Shown here: piece by piece, positions 26,700 through 35,329 of the stretch | Position numbering within the stretch: position 1 is the stretch's first letter | How the letters are laid out: each line of letters starts with the position of its first letter | Assembly (NCBI GenBank): GCA_944380295.1 | Contig: CALWHE010000010.1 | Coordinates: 1-64,000, forward strand | Source of the DNA: an uncultured Christensenellaceae bacterium | GTDB taxonomy: Bacteria > Bacillota > Clostridia > Christensenellales > UBA3700 | Direction of reading: 5' to 3' | DNA length: 64,000 bases | Notes under the pieces: generated by a model | Database searches by the model: none | Told to the model about the DNA's origin: nothing | The model's input: only the letters and a program-made list of their open reading frames with translations | Position numbers and translations under genes: made by a program

Positions 26700-28385
26700 T
26701 CACATTTTTTCCGGCGCTTTGATCCCCAGCAGTTCCAATCCGTCTTTAAGCACGCCCTTCACCGCTTTGACCAACATCAAGCGCGATTTTTTTATGCCGC
26801 CTTCCGCCTTGGCAATGTTGCAGGCGAGATAAAACTTGCCGAACGCCTGAGCGAGATCCACCAAAAAGCGGGAGAGATAACACGGCTCGTATTTTTCCAC
26901 GGCGGAGAGGATGACGTCAGGATAAGAATCCAGCAATTTGAGCACCGCCACCGCTTCCGCGCCGGCAACGCCGGCGTAGTCCGGCTCGCAGTCCGGCTCT
27001 GCGCACTTTTGCAACAAAGAGCAGCAACGCGCGTGCGTATATTGCACATAAGGTCCCGTTTCACCGTCGAAGTTGAGCGCACGCGCATAGGAGAAGGTCA
27101 TGTCCTTGATGCGGTTGTTATAAAGCACGCCGAAGATGACCGCACCCACGCCTATCTGTTCCGCCACGGCGTCAGGATCGGGCAGGTCTTCCGCCTTTTC
27201 CTTGATTATTTCCCTGCTTTTGCTCACCGCCATGTTGAGCACGTCGTCCAGATAGACCACGTTGCCGCTCCTGGTGGAGAGAGAGCCTTCTTCCAACGAA
27301 ACCATGCCGTGCGCGACGTGGATCAGATCTTTATACCACTCTTCTCCCGCCAGTTCCAGCACCTTGAACCATTGCTTGAAGTGCAGGTTCTGCTGGCTTG
27401 CCACCACATAAAGGCACTTGTGGAAATCGTAAGTCTTTTTGCGATAAAAAGCGGCTGCCAAATCGCGGGTGGCGTAAAGCGTGGCGCCGTCCGAGCGCAC
27501 CAGCAGGCAGGGCGGCATATCTCCGCCCAATTTGACCACTTTGGCGCCCTCGTCGTCCACCAGCAGCCCTTTTTGCGTGAGCATGTCCAAAACGGGCTGC
27601 ATTTTGTCGTTATAAAAACTCTCTCCCGCGTAAGAATCGAAGGTGACGTTGAGGCGCTTGTAGATCTTTTCCACTTCCGCCAGCGTAGCGGACTTGAAGC
27701 GCTCGAATATGCCCAGCGCCTCCTTGTCCCCGTCTTCTATCTTTTTGAACCAGGCGCGCGCCGCGTCGTCCAGAGAAGGGTCTTTTTCCGCCTCTTTATG
27801 GAAGCGCACGTAGATGTCCACCAGGGCGCGCACGCCCCTTTTTTCTATGTCTTTATCGTCGCCCCACAGCTTGTAAGCCACGATGAGTTTGCCAAACTGC
27901 GTGCCCCAATCTCCCAGGTGGTTTATGCCCACCGTGTGATAGCCCGCCTTTTTATGCAGGCGGTAGAGCGCCGCGCCCAGCACGGTGTTGAGCAAATGCC
28001 CGATATGGAAGGGTTTGGCGATGTTCACGGACGAATAATCTATGCACACCGTTTTGCCCGCGCCCGCGTCGCTCGCCCCGTAAAAACTGCCCGCGGAGAG
28101 CACTTTTTCCAGCACGTCTTTGGCGTAAGCGGACTTTTTAAGGGTGAAATTGACAAAAGGTCCCGCCGCTTCCGCTTTTTCCAAAAAGTTGAAGCACCCC
28201 ACTCTGCCCGCCACTTCTTTGGCAAGTTCCGCGGGGTTTTTGCCCAGCTGTTTGGCAATACGGAAGCAGGGCAAGGCGTAATCGCCGTGCGCTTCGTCTT
28301 TACTCTGCGTGATCTGTGCGGCTATCTCTCCGCTCTCCACGCCCTCTATTATCACCGTGTCGGCAAGTAATTTTTTATAGTCCAT
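26700..28385 (-). CDS. argS: Arginyl-tRNA synthetase
   Basis: 561 residues. Class I synthetase charging tRNA-Arg. The N-terminal additional domain is followed by the HIGH site (127-130, in VNIAKPFHIGHLLNT). The KMSKS region is replaced by LSTRSGNVV, common in ArgRS. The C-terminal DALR anticodon domain ends near the LGIKAPEKM tail. It follows ychF by six bases in asnA-ychF-argS. Confidence 0.97.
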   Translation of the reverse strand: MDYKKLLADTVIIEGVESGEIAAQITQSKDEAHGDYALPCFRIAKQLGKNPAELAKEVAGRVGCFNFLEKAEAAGPFVNFTLKKSAYAKDVLEKVLSAGSFYGASDAGAGKTVCIDYSSVNIAKPFHIGHLLNTVLGAALYRLHKKAGYHTVGINHLGDWGTQFGKLIVAYKLWGDDKDIEKRGVRALVDIYVRFHKEAEKDPSLDDAARAWFKKIEDGDKEALGIFERFKSATLAEVEKIYKRLNVTFDSYAGESFYNDKMQPVLDMLTQKGLLVDDEGAKVVKLGGDMPPCLLVRSDGATLYATRDLAAAFYRKKTYDFHKCLYVVASQQNLHFKQWFKVLELAGEEWYKDLIHVAHGMVSLEEGSLSTRSGNVVYLDDVLNMAVSKSREIIKEKAEDLPDPDAVAEQIGVGAVIFGVLYNNRIKDMTFSYARALNFDGETGPYVQYTHARCCSLLQKCAEPDCEPDYAGVAGAEAVAVLKLLDSYPDVILSAVEKYEPCYLSRFLVDLAQAFGKFYLACNIAKAEGGIKKSRLMLVKAVKGVLKDGLELLGIKAPEKM

Positions 28386-28391
28386 AATCCC

Positions 28392-29483
28392 TCACACGTT
28401 AAAGCGGAAAAGTATCACGTCGCCGTCTTTGACCACGTAATCCTTGCCTTCGCTCCGCACCTTTCCTTTTTCTTTGGCGGCGGCGTAAGAACCGCATTCG
28501 AGCAGCGTGCGCCAATCCACCACTTCCGCGCGGATAAATCCCTTTTCAAAGTCGCTGTGTATTTTGCCCGCTGCCTGCGGCGCCTTGGTGCCTTCCTTTA
28601 TCGTCCAGGCGCGCGTTTCCTTTTCTCCCGCCGTCAGATAACTGATAAGCCCGAGCAGCTTGTAACACGCCTTGACCAAAACGTCCAAACCGCTCTCTTC
28701 CAAGCCCAGCTCCTGCCTGAACATCTCCTTGTCCTCTTCATCCATGCCGGCAAGGTCTTCTTCTATTTTGGCGCACAGCACGATGGCGTCCGAGCGGTGC
28801 TCTTTTGCATACTTTTTCACTGCCGCAACATGCCTGTTGTCCGGCGCGCCTATCTCGCCTTCCGCAATGTTGGCGGCATAAATAACGGGCTTTTCCGTGA
28901 GCAAAAAGCAGTTGTCTATCACTTCGCGCTCTTCCTCGTCAAACTCCATCATGCGCGCGGGGACGCCCTGTTCCAGCTTTGCATACACCCTGTCCAAAAG
29001 ATCGGCTTCCCAAATATACTTTTTGTCGCCACCCTTTGCCGCCGTGCGCGCCTTGGCGCTGCGCTTTTGCACCGTGTCCATATCGGCAAAGATAAGCTCG
29101 TATTCTATGGTTTCTATGTCGCGCAAAGGATCTATGCTGCCGTCTACGTGCGTGATGTTTTCGTCCTCAAAGCAGCGCACCACATGCACGATGGCGTCCG
29201 TTTCGCGTATATGCGAGAGAAATTTGTTGCCCAAACCTTCCCCGTGCGAGGCGCCTTTGACAAGCCCCGCTATGTCCACGAATTCCAGCACGGTGGGCGT
29301 GACCTTTTTGCTGTTATAAAGCGCCGCCAGCTTGTCCAGCCGCTCGTCCGGCACCGCCACCACGCCCACGTTGGGCTCTATGGTGCAAAAAGGATAATTG
29401 GCGCACTCCGCGCCCGCCTGCGTTATGGCGTTGAACAATGTGCTTTTGCCCACGTTGGGCAGTCCCACAACACCCAGTTTCAT
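28392..29483 (-). CDS. ychF: Ribosome-binding ATPase YchF
   Basis: 363 residues, the usual size. Obg-family P-loop GLPNVGKST at 7-15, switch region and DIAGLVKGASHGEGLG. The C-terminal TGS domain ends VVKDGDVILFRFNV. It lies 13 bases after the asnA stop. Confidence 0.97.
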   Translation of the reverse strand: MKLGVVGLPNVGKSTLFNAITQAGAECANYPFCTIEPNVGVVAVPDERLDKLAALYNSKKVTPTVLEFVDIAGLVKGASHGEGLGNKFLSHIRETDAIVHVVRCFEDENITHVDGSIDPLRDIETIEYELIFADMDTVQKRSAKARTAAKGGDKKYIWEADLLDRVYAKLEQGVPARMMEFDEEEREVIDNCFLLTEKPVIYAANIAEGEIGAPDNRHVAAVKKYAKEHRSDAIVLCAKIEEDLAGMDEEDKEMFRQELGLEESGLDVLVKACYKLLGLISYLTAGEKETRAWTIKEGTKAPQAAGKIHSDFEKGFIRAEVVDWRTLLECGSYAAAKEKGKVRSEGKDYVVKDGDVILFRFNV

Positions 29484-29496
29484 TTCTCCACCTCTC

Positions 29497-30489
29497 TCAA
29501 AGCAAGGTTATACCGCGCGCCGCGCAGTCGTTTCTTTCCCATTCCGGCCAAATGCTTGCCTGCACCTCGCCGATGTGCGCACGGTTGAGGATATACATGC
29601 AAAGGCGGGACTGACCTATGCCTCCGCCTATGGTCAGGGGCAGATGCCCCGCCAAAAGTTCCGCATGATAAGGCAGCTTTGCCCTGCCCTCCACGCCCGC
29701 CGCGGCAAGCTGCTCGGCAAGCGATCTGGCGTCTACCCTGATACCCATGCTGGATATTTCAAACGCCCTGTCCAAAAGCGGATAATAGAGCACGATGTCG
29801 CCGTTGAGCGCCCAGTCGTCGTAATCGGGCGCCCTGCCGTCGTGCGGTTTGCCCGATCTGAGCGGCGCGCCTATGCCGCAGATGAACGCCGCGCCGTGCT
29901 CGCGCACAAACGCCGTTTCCCGCTCTGACGGCATGAGCGAAGGATACCTGTCTTCCAGCTCCTGCGTGGTGACAAAGGTTATCTCCTTGCTCAAAAAGTT
30001 TTGCAGCACGCCGAATTTTTCACACGCCTGCTCCGCCGTTTCCCTGATGACGCCGTATATGCGCTCCACGGTGCTTTTGAGATAATCAAGCGTCCTGTCT
30101 TCCGCCGTGATGACCTTTTCCCAGTCCCATTGATCCACATAAATGGAGTGCAGCGCGTCGCATACCTCGTCGCGTCTGATGGCGTTCATGTCCGTATAAA
30201 GTCCCTTGTGCACGGCAAAACCGTATTGCCTGAGCGCATACCTCTTCCACTTGGCAAGGCTGTGCACCACCTCCGCCGTTTTGCCCGTCTGCAAGATGTC
30301 GAAAGACACCGCCCGCTCATAGCCGTTGAGATCGTCGTTGAGTCCGCTGTCGCGCAGCACGAACAGCGGCGCGGAAACGCGCGTGAGATCGAGCGCCTGC
30401 GCCAGGTTGCGCTCAAAGGTGTCTTTGGTGAATTTGATCGCCTTTTGGGTGGTGATAAGATCCATAGGCGCCGTGTATTTGCCCTGCAT
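29497..30489 (-). CDS. asnA: Aspartate-ammonia ligase (asparagine synthetase A)
   Basis: 330 residues, as in the AsnA family. It makes asparagine from aspartate, ammonia and ATP, in a class II synthetase fold. Typical blocks are TTQKAIKFTKDTFERNLA, APLFVLRDSGLNDDLNGYER, VDQWDWEKVI and the C-terminal TIGGGIGQSRLCMYILNRAHIGEVQ. It is the first gene of a three-gene operon with ychF and argS. Confidence 0.97.
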   Translation of the reverse strand: MQGKYTAPMDLITTQKAIKFTKDTFERNLAQALDLTRVSAPLFVLRDSGLNDDLNGYERAVSFDILQTGKTAEVVHSLAKWKRYALRQYGFAVHKGLYTDMNAIRRDEVCDALHSIYVDQWDWEKVITAEDRTLDYLKSTVERIYGVIRETAEQACEKFGVLQNFLSKEITFVTTQELEDRYPSLMPSERETAFVREHGAAFICGIGAPLRSGKPHDGRAPDYDDWALNGDIVLYYPLLDRAFEISSMGIRVDARSLAEQLAAAGVEGRAKLPYHAELLAGHLPLTIGGGIGQSRLCMYILNRAHIGEVQASIWPEWERNDCAARGITLL

Positions 30490-30690
30490 ACTGCCTCCGA
30501 AAAGTAAAAATACATACTAATACTAATACAAGCGCGCGATAATGTCAAACATGTGAGGCAATTTGCCCGCAAACGGACGCGTCACGCTGTAATTGCACAG
30601 ACAAAGAGCGCAACTTTCTGCCCACGTGACTTGCAAAAGCGCGGCTTTCCACAGGCGCGGCTTTGCACCGCAAAAATTTTTCCGAATATA

Positions 30691-30741
30691 TTGACATTGT
30701 GTCAGAATGGCGCTATAATATCATTGCTGACAGAGTGTCAG
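30691..30741 (+). promoter_or_regulatory. Promoter with two TetR-type operators
   Basis: TTGACA (30691-30696), 17 bases, TATAAT (30714-30719): perfect consensus. Two copies of TGACA-N3-TGTCA lie here, at 30692-30704 (over the -35 and spacer) and 30728-30740 (about the start site). The TetR-family protein encoded second in the operon is the likely binder, giving autoregulation. Confidence 0.8.
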
Positions 30742-30769
30742 AATAAAAACGGCGCAGGAGGACGCGACA

Positions 30770-31237
30770 ATGACAAAAAAGATATTGGTTGCATATTTTT
30801 CCGCAAGCGGCGTGACGGCGCGCGCGGCAAAAGAGATAGCCGCGGCAACGGGCGGCGACCTTTTTGAGATAAAGCCCGCCCTGCCCTATACGGCGGCGGA
30901 TCTGTATTGGACGAACAAACACAGCCGTTCGAGCAAGGAGATGAATGACGAAAACTGCCGCCCCGCCATCGCCGGCGAATTGCCGGACATGAGCGGATAC
31001 GACCTCATATTTATCGGTTTTCCCGTGTGGTGGTATGTGGAGCCGCGCATAATAGACACCTTTTTGGCAAGCGCGGACTGCGCGGGCAAAAAGCTGATTC
31101 CCTTTGCCACTTCGGGCGGCAGCGGGATCGCCGGCGCGGAAAGACATATGAAGTCCGTCTGCCCCGCCGCAGATTGGCAAAAGGGCAAATTGGTGAACGG
31201 CGGAGCCGCCGCCTGGGCGAAAAACCTGATAAAGTGA
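30770..31237 (+). CDS. Flavodoxin family protein
   Basis: 155 residues. FMN-binding fold: phosphate loop VAYFSASGVTARAAKEI at 8-24, YDLIFIGFPVWWYVEPRII and the PFATSGGSGI loop. It is probably an electron carrier or quinone/FMN reductase. The ATG follows CAGGAGGACGCGACA. The tetR gene begins eight bases after its stop, so it is likely derepressed by a redox-active or xenobiotic inducer. Confidence 0.92.
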   Translation: MTKKILVAYFSASGVTARAAKEIAAATGGDLFEIKPALPYTAADLYWTNKHSRSSKEMNDENCRPAIAGELPDMSGYDLIFIGFPVWWYVEPRIIDTFLASADCAGKKLIPFATSGGSGIAGAERHMKSVCPAADWQKGKLVNGGAAAWAKNLIK

Positions 31238-31244
31238 GGCGCGT

Positions 31245-31880
31245 ATGCCCAAAGGATCGGAACAACTGACCAAAGCGCGCAAAGACGAGATAATCTCCGC
31301 CTGTGCCCGCCTTTACGACGTTTTGCCCTTTAAGGCGGTCACGCTGCGGAAGATAGGCGAAAACACCACTTTTTCCCGCACGTCCGTTTACAATTACTTC
31401 AAAACGCGGGAAGAGATCTTCCTCGCCCTGCTGCAACGCGAATACGAAGAGTGGACGGCGGACATACTCGCCCTTGCGGCGCAAGCGCGGACGGACGCGG
31501 ACGGGTTTGCGGAAAAATTTTCCGCCCTCACGGCGCGCCGCAGCCGCATGTTCAAGCTGCTTTCGTTGAATATTTACGATATGGAAGCAGGTAGCCGCGA
31601 AGAAAATCTTACGCAGTTCAAGCGCGCTTACAAAAACGCCATGCTGGCGCTGCGCTCCTGTCTGTCCGCGCACTTCCCGCAATTGGGCGAGAGGGGCGAA
31701 GAACGCTTTGTATACGCCCTTTACCCCTTCCTGTTCGGCGTTTATCCCTATACCCACGCCACGGAAAAACAGCGGCGCGCCATGGATGCGGCGGGCATGC
31801 AAGTCCCGCAGTTCGACGAATACGAGCTGACGCGCTCCTTCACCGCCGCCCTACTGCACGGACTTTTGCGCGGAGAATAA
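31245..31880 (+). CDS. TetR-family transcriptional repressor
   Basis: 211 residues. The N-terminal helix-turn-helix is ACARLYDVLPFKAVTLRKIGENTTFSRTSVYNYFKTREEIF; the rest is a helical ligand domain. It is cotranscribed with the flavodoxin gene and probably acts on the two TGACA-N3-TGTCA sites upstream. Confidence 0.92.
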   Translation: MPKGSEQLTKARKDEIISACARLYDVLPFKAVTLRKIGENTTFSRTSVYNYFKTREEIFLALLQREYEEWTADILALAAQARTDADGFAEKFSALTARRSRMFKLLSLNIYDMEAGSREENLTQFKRAYKNAMLALRSCLSAHFPQLGERGEERFVYALYPFLFGVYPYTHATEKQRRAMDAAGMQVPQFDEYELTRSFTAALLHGLLRGE

Positions 31881-31905
31881 GGGGCGCGCCTGCGCCCCTG
31901 CGGCG

Positions 31906-32000
31906 CGGCGTCTTGTGTATTTCATGCCGTCCGCACGATTATTTCACGTTGCTTTCACGCTATTTTCACAATTTGTTTACAATGTTTTCACGCCTTGTTC
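31906..32000. repeat. Intergenic run of TTTCAC words
   Basis: Between tetR and comEC there is no gene. Six words close to ATTTCAC occur within 75 bases (from about 31919 to 31999: ATTTCAT, ATTTCAC, TTTCAC, TTTTCAC, TTTTCAC, GTTCAC), like the linkers of the hairpin arrays but without the hairpins. Confidence 0.45.
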
Positions 32001-32036
32001 ACATAAATGCGCGCCGCTATCACGGCGCTTTTTCTT

Positions 32037-33563
32037 TTACACGGGCAGCGTGACAAGGCACGCGGCTGCGCATATGCACAGGCACAGAACGCCGCACGTC
32101 CTCTTCACCGCCGCGGGAGCACGGCAGTAAACGGACGCGCAGGCGAACAAAGGATAATAAAAAACGCAGAGCAGAGGCGAAAAAACCGCGTTGAACGCCG
32201 CGGAAGAAACCTTTGCCGCAGCCTGCACAAAGAGCACGGAAATGTATGTGGGCACGCTCAGCAAGGTGAGCAGCCCGCCCAGCGGCGGCAAGACGACGGC
32301 GATCGCGAGCGACGCCAGCAAAAAGGGATAAAACAGCGAAGTGAGGGGCACCACCACCAGATTTACCGGCACGGTGAGCAGCGAGATCGTGCCGAAATAG
32401 GCAAACATCAGCGGCAGCAGACCCAGGTTGGACGCCACGCTGATCGCCACCGCCTCGGCTATCGGCTTCCACAACACCTTTTGCAGCACGCCCAACAAAG
32501 GCTTGTAAGCGCACAAAATACCCGCCACCGCGCCGTAACTCATCAAAAAGCCCGCGTCCAACAAAAAATACGGCGCGCACAGGAGCAGCACGGCGGCGGA
32601 AAAGCCCATGGCGGAGAGCGGTTCGTAACGCACGCGCAGCGGCTTGCACACCTCCGCCGTCATGATCATCACCGCGCTGCGCACTACGCTGGGTGAAAAG
32701 GAGCACAGCGCGCAATAGCCGACCATGATGAAAGCACCGCCGGCAAAGCGCGCGAGTTGCGGCATTTTTATCTTGTCCAAAAGCGCGGTGCAGGCGTAAA
32801 ACAGCAGCGCCACGTGCAAGCCGGAAACGGCAAAAAGGTGCGCCGTGCCCGTATCGCGGAAGGGCTGCGCCACATCTTCCGACATATACGCCACATCGCC
32901 GAAGATCATGGCATACAAAAATGAGGCGGTGCCCGTGGAACAGTTGTCGAAAATCGTCTTTTTGAAGGCGAGCCGCACGCTCTCCACCGCCGAGGGAGAG
33001 CCGGATATGACGCTTATGTTTTGCGGCTCGAAGCAGACTATCTCATAATAAAGGCGATATTTGGCGGCGCTCAGAGAAGAATAAGCGTCCGGGGAAAATT
33101 CGCTTGCGCCCGCGCTGCCGTAAAAGACGAGCGTGTCGCCCACCTTCAAATTTGCCGGCGCACGCAAAGAAAGCTCCAAACTGCCCTTGCCGGAGAGTTG
33201 AACGCCGTCTGCGCTCAACTTGTCCAACTGCAACACAAACACTCCCTCGCGCGCCATCAACATGCCCTCGTCGTCGCACACGGAAGCGTCGGTTATTCTG
33301 CCCGAGATAAGCCCCTGAACGGAGCGGTCGGGAAAGAGCGCTACAAATATGTCCGCGGCTGCCGCACCCGCCAGCACGGCGGCGCAGAATATCGCCGCGC
33401 CCGTTTTCTTTTTGCAGATGAAAAGCACGAGCGCCGCGGCAAAAAGCACAATTAGGGCGGCTCTCAAACCGATGGGCAAGAAAAAAGCCGCGGCAATTCC
33501 CGCAGCCGTGCCGGCGGCAAGGTAGAGCGCCGGACGAAAATTTGTCAGGCGCTGCCGCGACAT
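32037..33563 (-). CDS. ComEC/Rec2-type competence membrane channel, short form
   Basis: 508 residues. An N-terminal DUF4131-like region with three helices and an OB-like part (GRITDASVCDD, LELSLRAPANLKVGDTL) is followed by the polytopic competence domain (GTAHLFAVSGLHVALL, FSPSVVRSAVMIM). This is the channel through which single-stranded DNA enters. The C-terminal metallo-beta-lactamase domain of full ComEC (about 750 residues) is absent, as in many Clostridia. It is four bases downstream of ppa. Confidence 0.88.
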   Translation of the reverse strand: MSRQRLTNFRPALYLAAGTAAGIAAAFFLPIGLRAALIVLFAAALVLFICKKKTGAAIFCAAVLAGAAAADIFVALFPDRSVQGLISGRITDASVCDDEGMLMAREGVFVLQLDKLSADGVQLSGKGSLELSLRAPANLKVGDTLVFYGSAGASEFSPDAYSSLSAAKYRLYYEIVCFEPQNISVISGSPSAVESVRLAFKKTIFDNCSTGTASFLYAMIFGDVAYMSEDVAQPFRDTGTAHLFAVSGLHVALLFYACTALLDKIKMPQLARFAGGAFIMVGYCALCSFSPSVVRSAVMIMTAEVCKPLRVRYEPLSAMGFSAAVLLLCAPYFLLDAGFLMSYGAVAGILCAYKPLLGVLQKVLWKPIAEAVAISVASNLGLLPLMFAYFGTISLLTVPVNLVVVPLTSLFYPFLLASLAIAVVLPPLGGLLTLLSVPTYISVLFVQAAAKVSSAAFNAVFSPLLCVFYYPLFACASVYCRAPAAVKRTCGVLCLCICAAACLVTLPV

Positions 33564-33566
33564 ACC

Positions 33567-34100
33567 TTATTTACCGCAATAGCGAAGTTTGTATTCAGTC
33601 ATCGCCTTTTGGATCACTTTGTCCGTTTCTTTTCTGCCGTATATCTCCAAAACCTTCATCACCTTGCCTTCAAGCTGCTTGTAAACGCCGAAAAAGTGCT
33701 TTATCTCGCTCAAAATGTGCGGAGGCAGTTCGGAGATGTCTTCATAACAGTTCATGTTCGGTTCTTTGAAGGGCACCGCCACCACTTTGATGTCCTCGGC
33801 GCCTTCGTCTATCATGGTGATGTGCCCGATGGGATAACAGCGCACCAAAGAAAGGGGCACCAGCGGTTCGCTGCACAGCACCAGCACGTCGAGCGGGTCG
33901 CCGTCGTCGGCAAAGGTGCGGGGAATAAAGCCGTAATTGGCAGGATAATGGGTGGAAGTGTAAAGTATCCTGTCCAAAATCAGCATACCCGTGGCTTTGT
34001 CCACCTCATACTTGTTCTTACTGCCTTTGGATATCTCTATGCAGGCAATAAAATCTTCGGGAGCCACCCTACTTTCTTCTAAATCGTGCCAAATGTTCAT
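33567..34100 (-). CDS. ppa: Inorganic pyrophosphatase, family I
   Basis: 177 residues from MNIWHDLEES. It hydrolyses pyrophosphate. Family signatures are EISKGSKNKYEVDKATGM, YPANYGFIPRTFADDGDPLDVLVL with the metal-binding Asp residues, and FFGVYKQLEGK. The frame is open to 34145, but the ATG at 34100 fits the family start. Confidence 0.96.
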   Translation of the reverse strand: MNIWHDLEESRVAPEDFIACIEISKGSKNKYEVDKATGMLILDRILYTSTHYPANYGFIPRTFADDGDPLDVLVLCSEPLVPLSLVRCYPIGHITMIDEGAEDIKVVAVPFKEPNMNCYEDISELPPHILSEIKHFFGVYKQLEGKVMKVLEIYGRKETDKVIQKAMTEYKLRYCGK

Positions 34101-34116
34101 ATTTCTGCTTTGCGGA

Positions 34117-35151
34117 TCACCATTTGTTGTAGACCTTTTCCGCAAACCCCCTTTGTCCGTTCAAAGTTATTTCCTTGCCGTCGTCCAGCACGGCAGTGCC
34201 GTAAAATCCGCCGAACACCTGATGCTGTTTGGTGCATAAAAAGCCCAAACTCATGCCGTCTTTCCTGTCCAGATCGGGACGGAAAACAAGGTCGAGCCTG
34301 CCCTTGTCGTCTTTTATCTTCCACTCCTCTTCAAAGTCTTCCGTCTTGCCGCCCGGGACCATGGGTATTTCAAACTTCACGTTGTCCAGTTTGTGCGCCG
34401 TGCCGTCATAAAAGAGCATGTTTTCCGAAGCGGCGGACGTATCTCCGAAGCCGTATCCCAGGTTGAATCCGAACTTCACCCCGTCCACATAGCAGGACAG
34501 GCTGCCCCAATACCAGGTGTTTTCATACGTCCACACCCCTCTGCCCCAGTCCAGCACGGCAAGCGCGCTCTCCGGCTTGAAGTCCAGGCGCGCGCCGCCC
34601 AGCTCCATATAGCCGGAAGCGGTAAGGCAGTTGAGTTTGGCGTTGTAATAAAAAGCCGTATCCTTTTCCTTGAAAGGAGTGGCGATGACCATGTTGTCTT
34701 TCTGCGGATCGGAAAGCGTGATGTCCGCCACCAGCGTTTTGCCGTCTTTGAATTTGGGAAATTCGCAATAAAGCCGCCTGTATATGCCGTCGTTGACAAA
34801 GGAAAGTTTGCGCTTGCCCACGCGCAGCGTCACGTCGCCGCGCTCGTAAGAAGAAGGAAAGCCCGTCTTGCCCAGCGGCAGCAGTCCCACCGCCACGCCC
34901 GTGGTGCATTCGCGCGCGGGCGTATCCACCAGATTCACGCTCGCCATGGAAATATAGCCTATGTCCGCGATGGTCAGACACAAAAAGATCTTCCCGTCCG
35001 TAACGGCATAATAATCCCATTCCTTTATCCTCAATTTTGAAGCCTTGATTTTGCTGCGGTCGTATTTTTTGACCAAAGATGTGGCATAGCCCGCCTGAAC
35101 GAGTTTGCCGTTTTCGTCCAACAGATCCCCTTCGGTAAGCAAAGTTTGCAT
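34117..35151 (-). CDS. DUF2804 family protein
   Basis: 344 residues from MQTLLTEGDLLDENGKLVQAG. DUF2804 proteins are beta-rich and of unknown function; typical features are the paired Trp segments (GVWTYENTWYWGSLSCYVDG) and GFNLGYGFGDTSAASENMLFYDG. No signal peptide is seen. It reads into ppa-comEC after a 16-base gap. The start at 35151 follows GGAGGAGAAT. Confidence 0.85.
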   Translation of the reverse strand: MQTLLTEGDLLDENGKLVQAGYATSLVKKYDRSKIKASKLRIKEWDYYAVTDGKIFLCLTIADIGYISMASVNLVDTPARECTTGVAVGLLPLGKTGFPSSYERGDVTLRVGKRKLSFVNDGIYRRLYCEFPKFKDGKTLVADITLSDPQKDNMVIATPFKEKDTAFYYNAKLNCLTASGYMELGGARLDFKPESALAVLDWGRGVWTYENTWYWGSLSCYVDGVKFGFNLGYGFGDTSAASENMLFYDGTAHKLDNVKFEIPMVPGGKTEDFEEEWKIKDDKGRLDLVFRPDLDRKDGMSLGFLCTKQHQVFGGFYGTAVLDDGKEITLNGQRGFAEKVYNKW

Positions 35152-35278
35152 ATTCTCCTCCAAACCGCACGGAAAAACAGAGCGCTTCCGCCCCATCACC
35201 CGTATATACCCAGTATATCATACGCAAAAATATTTGTAAATACCCAATTTTGCGGATATCGTGAAAATGCCGCCGCGC

Positions 35279-35307
35279 AAAAAAATTGCCGGACCTTGCG
35301 GTCCGGC
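35279..35307 (-). terminator. adhE terminator
   Basis: GCCGGACC (35288-35295), loop TTGC, GGTCCGGC (35300-35307); on the minus strand a T-run follows (complement of 35279-35287). Confidence 0.9.
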
Positions 35308-35329
35308 GTGTTTTTGGTTTTACCCGTTA

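Noticed and set aside
26532-28370. 612-codon plus-strand frame
   Set aside because: Antisense shadow of argS.
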